Assembly: GCA_025175895.1 (NCBI GenBank)
Contig: JAKLTH010000217.1
Coordinates: 186,001-250,000 of the forward strand
Reading direction: 5' to 3'
Length of the DNA stretch: 64,000 bases
Origin: Wurfbainia villosa
Lineage: Eukaryota; Streptophyta; Magnoliopsida; Zingiberales; Zingiberaceae
Position 1 is the stretch's first letter. The number at the start of each line of letters is the position of its first letter. Shown here piece by piece: positions 57,525 through 64,000 of this stretch. A model generated the notes under the pieces. The model was given only the letters and a program-made list of their open reading frames with translations. It made no database searches and was not told where the DNA came from. The translations under genes were made by a program, and so were the position numbers.

Positions 57525-57753
57525 CTTGCTTGGACTTTCCCTTGCCAACACATGTTGGACTTTCCATGCCAAGACCCATGCTTGGACTTCCCTTGTGCCA
57601 AGTACTCAAGACTTGGACTTTCCCAAATGCCAAGTGTCCCACTTGGACTTTCCATGACAATTACATTATCATATGTTTTTGTCTAACATCAAAACATCTC
57701 TTAAGCCAAGCTCGAGTCCTGGTCAATCGTGACCTGGGCCGATTGCACCAATA
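57525..57753 (-). repeat. 3' LTR remnant of D
   Basis: It matches 62537-62760 with few differences and ends caccaATA where the partner ends caccaACA. It includes four units of the cttggactttcc minisatellite. Confidence 0.92.
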
Positions 57754-59601
57754 ATCTCCTCCTTTTTGATGTTTGACAAAAACCAAACAAACCATTTGAG
57801 TTAGACCATCTAACTCAAAAACTCCTTACTAATTATCCCAAATTAGTAATCTTAACTTTCTCCCTCTTTTTGACATACATCAAAAAGGTTATCTCTCCAA
57901 GGAGGTCAATGTCTCATGTCCCAATGAGATCTTACAATCTCCTCCTTGATCCAAAAAATACTTAGGATGCCTACCATCTTCCTAGTGATAAGTCTCATAT
58001 CACTCAAGAGAGGCAATCCTATCCACTCTCCCAATTTCCAAATTGGGTATCTCAAAATCTCATTTTTCCTTCCCATGAGGAAAAATACGATCCATCATCC
58101 CATGATGGATACCTCCCCCTAAAGGCTTGCTCCCCCTTGACCATTGCACCAACAATGTCTTTGGGAAGTCCCTAAGCCAATAGGAACTCTAAACCATCAA
58201 CATTAAGGTTCTAAGTTCAAACATGAACTCTCCCCACCTTAAATTTGATACATTATCCTAACACCTCTCCAAATCTATATCCAATGGATTTTCACCCTTT
58301 ATAATGCTTCCTAAAGCATATCCTAGGGTTAGGAGTGATTAGGGACCTTAACCACAGCTGAACACGGGCTAAATATATCTTGTTTTCCCGAAATCAGCAT
58401 TGGCAGTCGACTCCGTCAGTTACCAGTCGACTGCCACTCACATCAGTCAACTGCCACCAAGGGCAGTCGACTAATAACTGAAATTTCTGAATTTCAGTTA
58501 TCAGAGTTGAATTTTAGAAATTCATAAATAATTATACGTAATTTGAAAAATCATGAAATTTGATACGTATATTACTTATAGTCAATATAATGGGTGAAAA
58601 ATATTTGAAAATTATTTTACCCATAAAATACTGAAATTGGTACAAAATTCAAAAGTGAAGAAAACTTCTAAGTTTTGGCTCACTTTGTATCAACTTCATT
58701 AATGGTGATTGCTATCAAAAGATAGACTTCACCAAGGTTTTCTAAAATGATTTTAAAATGTTTTCAAAACCTTATTTTGGATCATGTTCCTTGGGCTCAA
58801 TGTATATGACTTGCACACAAGCTTTCCCAATGATCCACCATTAAAATTAAATGAGTTTTAGTTCATCTAGATGCAAAAACTATGCACTTTAAACTCAACT
58901 CATATCCTAGCATCTCACATGTATCTAGGGTGTATAAATACACACACAAGTCAATGTGATGTGAGATGTGAGTTTTTTTCTCCCTAATCTAGGGTTTCAT
59001 GCATTTTCTAAAGCAACTCTACTTGATTCCCTTATACATGGGACTTCAAGTCATGTCAATTGTCCTTAACTCAATTTTAATCAAATGCATGAATGATTAT
59101 GACATTAAAGATGGTATAAATAAACACATGCTCATAATCATGATGTCATGGCATAATATGAAATCTAAAAACACATGACATTAATCCTTAATCCTAAAAG
59201 CATGATCATAACATATAAATGATGAAAATAAACATGATGTCATGTCATGACATATGACAAATCAAGGCATGGAAAATAAAAAGTATAGGTATAATAATAC
59301 CTAAATTTTAATAATAATTACCTTTTGAGATAATTAAATATATTTTGCCATATTATTACTTTTCTCCCTAGTGTGCCAAAAACCCAAAATGACACACTAT
59401 AACCTCTAAACCTAAAATGTGCCAATTTGATCATTTTATCAAAACTTCTCAAATAAAATTGGCACATCCTAAAATCTTTTAGAATTCAAATCAAACCACA
59501 TTCCCAAGGTAACCATAACCTTGAAAATGACCTAAAGTGTCACCTTTATCATGGTTGAGTTAACTACCCATCCAATCAAGGTTGGCACACCCTAAACTCA
59601 T
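57754..59601 (-). other. D internal non-coding region
   Basis: PPT complement atctcctcctttttgatg is at the left. Then come blocks shared with B (9318-10240, 30097-30675, 44330-44657), including the aaaatgattttaaaatg block (58745), ggctcaatgtatatgactt and a atgacat/catgat-rich stretch (59040-59270). 1.85 kb with no gene, conserved in two diverged copies, suggests it does something for the element, perhaps packaging or priming. Confidence 0.82.
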
Positions 59602-61307
59602 CTAGCGTGAATCAATCATGCTCTTAGGAACCCAAAATCTATTTGAGCTCCTAGGGTTAATTAGGTATTCCTTAGGGATAACCTCCCCAGATACCTTCCT
59701 AATGACCCTCCTAGGCTTGTTAGCTTTGGTCATTGTGGTCTTGCCTAGGTTGACTTTATGGATTGCCTCCCTAATAACCTTCTTAGTGGTCATCCTAGGT
59801 TTCCTAGAAACCCTAGCCACTAGACACTTACCATGGTTACTCTTAGGGATAACTTCCCTAGTAACCTTGGTCTTCCTAAACCTAGTTTGTGTTCCATAAT
59901 CAAATGGAACACTATGATAAGCCACCTTAGGCTTAGGTTTGTGACCCAAACCTTGCTTGCCCTTGGTTGACTTTTGTCTTTTAGGTCCTAAGTGTTGACT
60001 TTGAGATTTTGACCCTTGACTTTGACCATTAGACCCTTGAAATTGATTTTGCATTTTTGCAAGGGTCTTCTCCATTTTTTCAAGCCTTGACCTCCAGACT
60101 TGATTTTCCTTTTTTAATTGCCCAATTTTTGAATTTTGATCTAAGCTTTGGGCATTGTTTTTCCTAGGCATATGCCTAGTCCACTTAGGATTAAAACCTA
60201 GGTGCTCTTGTATTTTCCTAATAGATTCCCTAGGTATGGTTTTTCTAGGGACATTAGTCCCAAATTTCTCCTTATCTCCTAAGTGGACACTTTTAGCACC
60301 TAAACATAAATATTTATTTTTAGCATGCTTTTCATGATGAATTGCAAGAGAATTAGAATTTCTAGCATGCTTTTGACTTTTAAATTTAGAAGGTACATTA
60401 TTAAAATATACCTTAGGGTTTGCCTTAGAGGCTCCCCCTACTTGTGATGCTCCCCTTTGAGTCTTCTTCTCCCCCTTTGGGTATTGATTTCGGTAGTGTC
60501 CCGGTTGCCGGCATTTGAAGCAAATCACTTGCTCCTTACTTTTGGTTGTTGGGGGACTGACATCCTTAACTTTTGGTGTCGGTGGAGCTTTTCTTACTCT
60601 CTTTGAGCATTTGCTCTTGTAATGCCCACTTTCCCTACACTCAAAGCAAATTATATGATTTTTATTTAAACCTAAATTGCTTGAGTTACCTAGGGTATTT
60701 GTGGTGGTAGGTGCCGGAGTTGGATTTTGAGCTTCTTCATCTTGATCGGACGTCGAAGCTTCTTCTTGATGTTCCGGTGTGGAAGTTCTCTCCTCCCCCT
60801 CAATCCTTGAGGTGGATGCTTCTTCCACTTCCTCCACCAATCCGGAAGTTGACTCCCTATCAACTTCTGACTCCTCAAGCTCTTTAGATGGTGATGTGCT
60901 TGTTTGAGCTTGAGAGGGTGAGCACTCCTCTTCTTCTACTTCTTCTTGGACCGATGATAAATTTTCATGGAGCTTTGCCACTTGGCTCCATAGCTCCTTG
61001 GCATCTACATAATTACCTAACATACACAAGATATTGTTAGGCATTAAATCAATTAAAAATTTTATCACCTTATCATTTTCTCGGATGCTTGGACTTGCTC
61101 TTCGGTCCATCTCTTCTTTTTGAGGAATCCACCTCTTGGTCCTCTTGGATATTCAAATCCATCCATCAAAATGGACCATTCCTCAAAATCTCTCATCATA
61201 ATAAAATCTTCAATTCTTCTCTTTCAAGAATTGAAGCCTTCTCGTCCGTATTGAGTGTAGGTCACCGGTGTGTTGATGTCCCAACCTAATTGTTCTTGGA
61301 CTTCCAT
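59602..61307 (-). pseudogene. Gag of D with two zinc knuckles
   Basis: The true start is probably 61307 (MEVQEQLGWDINTP). A stop (TGA for TGG, 61224-61226) and a frameshift near 61065 separate it from the 502-codon open frame that ends at 59602. In that frame: KVIKFLIDLMPNNIL and DAKELWSQVAKLHENL (capsid), an acidic Ser/Glu-rich part (about residues 55-140), knuckle one CFECRESGHYKSKC, knuckle two CFKCRQPGHYRNQY (last Cys is Tyr), a basic part, a helix (KKENQVWRSRLEKMEKTLAKM) and the end EVIPKEYLINPRSSNRFWVPKS. The gag ends at a stop and no pol follows. Confidence 0.92.
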
Positions 61308-61358
61308 CTTCACCCTCTAGTGTGCTCCCTTAGTTATTAAACCTTGAAGAGCGGCCTC

Positions 61359-61370
61359 GCTCTAATACCA
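61359..61370 (-). promoter_or_regulatory. D primer binding site
   Basis: gctctaatacca on the plus strand is the complement of TGGTATTAGAGC, one base off the Met-tRNA site, two bases from the 5' LTR. Confidence 0.9.
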
Positions 61371-61372
61371 AT

Positions 61373-62760
61373 TGTAAGTGATTTGAGGCCGCTAGAAGGG
61401 GGTGAATAGCGTTGCGTGATGGAATTCATTTCGCGTTCGTCTATAAATTTTATTAGCGCGTAGCAGAATAATAATGAAGCAATACGAAATAGACAAACAC
61501 AAATACATAAGTATTTAACGTGGTTCGGAACCGAATGGTTCCTACTCCACGAATCGGGCTCTAAAAGCCCTAGCAATGCAAACACGCACTACTAATTACA
61601 ATAACTCCTTCTCGACACAAGTTGAAGGTGCAGAAACCTCGTACAAACGATCTTACAACAACAAGAATGAAATACAAGCAATATACAATGCAAATATGAA
61701 AGACAAGTAAAGAAAAGACTTTACAACACTTGTTTTTGATTGCTTGAATGCTTGGTTTCTTGCTTGCACTTGGAGACCTGATTTGCAGCAACAAATCGCT
61801 CCAATAGCTCTCAAGAACCGGATAGTTTTTCCTTCATCATGAGCTCCTTATAAAGCTTCAACCTGTGCTGGAAAAAGTCGATCAGTCGACTAGTCGGGAC
61901 CATCAGTCGACTGATGCCACTGTTGTCGTGAGACAACGACTAGATCCAGGCTGGATAAGTCCAACGGATCCATCATCAGTCGACTGATGATACCCATCAG
62001 TCGACTGATGGAGCCTTCACTCGACCAGTCGAGTCTCGACTCCATTCTGTTCCTGATTTCACAAGCACCAGTCGACTGATCACAAGATCAGTCGACTGAT
62101 CAGCCAATCAGTCGACTGCTAGGCCAAATTCCACAGTCAAACCCTAGTTGACTACGCCAGTCGACTGCCACATGTCACCAGTCGACTGGCACACCTCAAA
62201 CATGAGGTTTTGACCCAAGTATGGTGCCCCCATACTTGCTAGACCACCCTTATCCTAGATCTAAGCCTTCTAGCCACCTCCATCAGCCTTACGCCTCTCG
62301 GATCCCTCCAAGTCATCCATGACTTGTTCATCCAACCTGCTAGCCTTCAGGTGCTTCCATTGGCTATGTCATGCTAACGGTGTCTACACTGCCAAGGCAC
62401 ATTGGACTTAGCCCGCTAAGACTCCGCTTGGACTTTACGCCGCCAACCATTGGACTTATGCTGCCAAGACTTCACCCTTGGACTTTATGCCGCCAATATC
62501 AAACCTCTTGGACTTCTCAAATGCCAAGACTCAAGCTTGGACTTTCCCTTGCCAACACATGTTGGACTTTCCATGCCAAGACCCATGCTTGGACTTCCCT
62601 TGTGCCAAGTACTCAAGACTTGGACTTTCCCAAATGCCAAGTGTCCCACTTGGACTTTCCATGACAATTACATTGTCATATGTTTTTGTCTAATATCAAA
62701 ACATCTCTTGAGCCAAGCTCGAGTCCTGGTCAATCGTGACCTGGGCCAATTGCACCAACA
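61373..62760 (-). repeat. 5' LTR of D (1388 bp)
   Basis: It starts TGTAAGTGATTTGAGG and ends caccaACA. The palindrome array is very clear at 61875-62195, with about nine copies of (at)cagtcgactg(at). The minisatellite is at 62400-62660. The first 60 bases share ctagaaggggggtgaatagcg-like text with J, B and C LTRs. Confidence 0.93.
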
Positions 62761-63630
62761 CTTAGTAGAATGTTTTGAGCATGAAGATTAACCATCTATA
62801 AGCCCCCACCCTCTCTTTTTATAGAGAGGAAGCAATTCTTCCCGTTAAGCACTATCAGTCGATCGATGCTTTCATTAGTCGACTGATGTCGACTCCAACG
62901 GCTTCTTACCAGGCTAGATTCGCGAGATCCGTAGCTGATTCTCCAGCAATCATATGATCAGTCGACTGATGTCGACTTCCAGTCGAGTGCCCATGAGCTC
63001 GACTAGCTTCTGTGCCCATGCACAATGCGATCAGTCGACTGCTTCCCTTAAGCAGTCGACTGATGTTGACTTGATCCAATAGCTAACACCAGTCGATCTC
63101 CGATCGACTTGGAGCAGTCAACTATCGTGACATGACAGGCGACTGGTACCGGGTAAAACCCAAACTTATCATCTGTTTGAGCTTTCGATGGTCGGGTAAA
63201 CCTCAACCCTTGCGGTCGAGCCTCCGACACTTAGCCATTCAGCCAAGTTCACCTAATGAGCTACTTACAATTCACTCATCTCACTCGAAGTTCCTCGCCG
63301 AAGCTCTCTTCGTTCGCGGCCACGTCCCTCGGCAGCATTAGGCGCACGGCTCTGTAATGCTCCTCCGCCTCTCTTGCCCTCAAAGTCTACTTCCTTGGCT
63401 TCGCTTCAAGTCATCTCGTCCGGCGGTCCCTCGGCAGCATCAAGCGCACGACTCTGCAATGCTCCTTCTCCGACTCAAGCATGAGGTTGTGAGCGGTGAC
63501 ACTTGCCTAAGATCCTTGTGAGAATTACTAAGTCCTGCAAGACTCCAACGCACATATCAAATCCAATCATCCTAACTTAAACCCTTTGCCACACACATCA
63601 AAACCATATCACGGGTTGATTGTCTTAACA
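62761..63630 (-). repeat. C-family LTR, right piece
   Basis: It continues C after D and ends tcttaACA at 63630. It matches 943-1721 in its second half. Tcagtcgactga palindromes are at 62960-63065. With 56837-57201 it would make an LTR of about 1.24 kb. Confidence 0.88.
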
Positions 63631-64000
63631 ATCTCCCCCTTTTTTATGTGTAGCAATTCGTTTAAGTTAGGTAAACATTTGATAAAAATATTAAGGTAAG
63701 AAAGCATGTGAATAAACATGATTATCAACTCTCCCCCTTAATACATGAAACTCCCCCTAAATGCAATTCTCCCCCTTAATATAACTTACTTAAACATACA
63801 TATTTCTCCCCCTTTGACACCATCAAAAAGATTAAACTAAGTTATGCAAATATGGCATCAAGTCTAGGAAATAAAAATCACCAAAACATGCCTTAAAATA
63901 TGATAAAAAAAAGGTTACTGGCATGTTTTGATCGATCGTTGGACTCTGATCGTGACACTCGATTTTGAGATTTTTGATTTTCGGGCTGAATTTCAAAAAA
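63631..64000 (-). other. C internal 3' region
   Basis: It opens with the PPT complement atctccccctttttt and has further ctcccc-rich blocks at 63730-63815, as in sireviruses. No coding sequence is seen up to the edge of the window, where C continues. Confidence 0.85.

Larger units (their letters stand above)
57525..62760 (-). mobile_element. Element D: gag-only sirevirus-type retrotransposon, left LTR truncated
   Basis: The right (5') LTR is full (61373-62760). Of the left (3') LTR only about the last 229 bases remain (57525-57753). The internal region (57754-61372, 3.62 kb) has gag and nothing else. The layout, gag and non-coding blocks all match B. It inserted in a C-type LTR: C text resumes at 62761 with cttag. 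The other C piece ends 328 bases too far on, so the left side was rearranged later. Confidence 0.9.

Overview
This window is plant DNA made almost entirely of transposable elements inserted into one another. I see no intact host gene, tRNA, rRNA or CRISPR array. Sirevirus-type and Tork-type Ty1/copia elements, Athila/Tat-type Ty3/gypsy elements with a tRNA-Asp-like primer site, a chromovirus-like LTR, a CACTA (En/Spm) element with spliced genes and a TRIM element all point to a flowering plant with a large, repeat-rich genome, probably a monocot. The species cannot be told from this.

Nesting order. The left edge holds pieces of two sirevirus-type LTRs (1-1721) and then the LTR and leader of a chromovirus-like element K (1790-4329). 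K is broken at 4330 by F, a minus-strand Athila-like element. F's gag is split by B, a minus-strand element spanning 7796-47890 with the 5-bp target duplication CATTG. B's internal region holds two insertions. The first is G (10245-30096), a plus-strand Athila-like element. G's gag is split by copia element H (12288-21175, duplication GAAAT), whose integrase is itself split by a TRIM (16532-17163, duplication TGAAA). G's right LTR also carries a piece of Tork-type copia A. The second is a CACTA transposon (30676-44326, duplication ATC), which contains sirevirus J (31549-40348, duplication ATTAC), a spliced TNP-like gene and a piece of what looks like a host gene. To the right, F's 5' LTR (from 48494) holds solo LTR I and copia element E. 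E is cut by an LTR of sirevirus-type family C, and C is cut by D (57525-62760). C runs off the right edge.

Coding state. Every open frame I could identify belongs to a mobile element, and nearly all carry stops or frameshifts. The longest are the J integrase/RT/RNase H frame (611 codons) and the D gag frame (502 codons). B and D belong to one family type that encodes a gag with two zinc knuckles and has no pol at all. With insertions removed, their internal regions are nearly the same length (about 3.57 and 3.62 kb). This suggests a stable non-autonomous design that depends on a full sirevirus such as J.

Points of most interest: the gag-only family; palindrome arrays (core CAGTCGACTG) shared by several sirevirus-type LTR families, which are oddly scrambled between paired LTRs; the captured, spliced gene piece in the CACTA element; a TRIM whose LTRs differ only by a 2-bp indel; and two junctions that simple insertion cannot explain.
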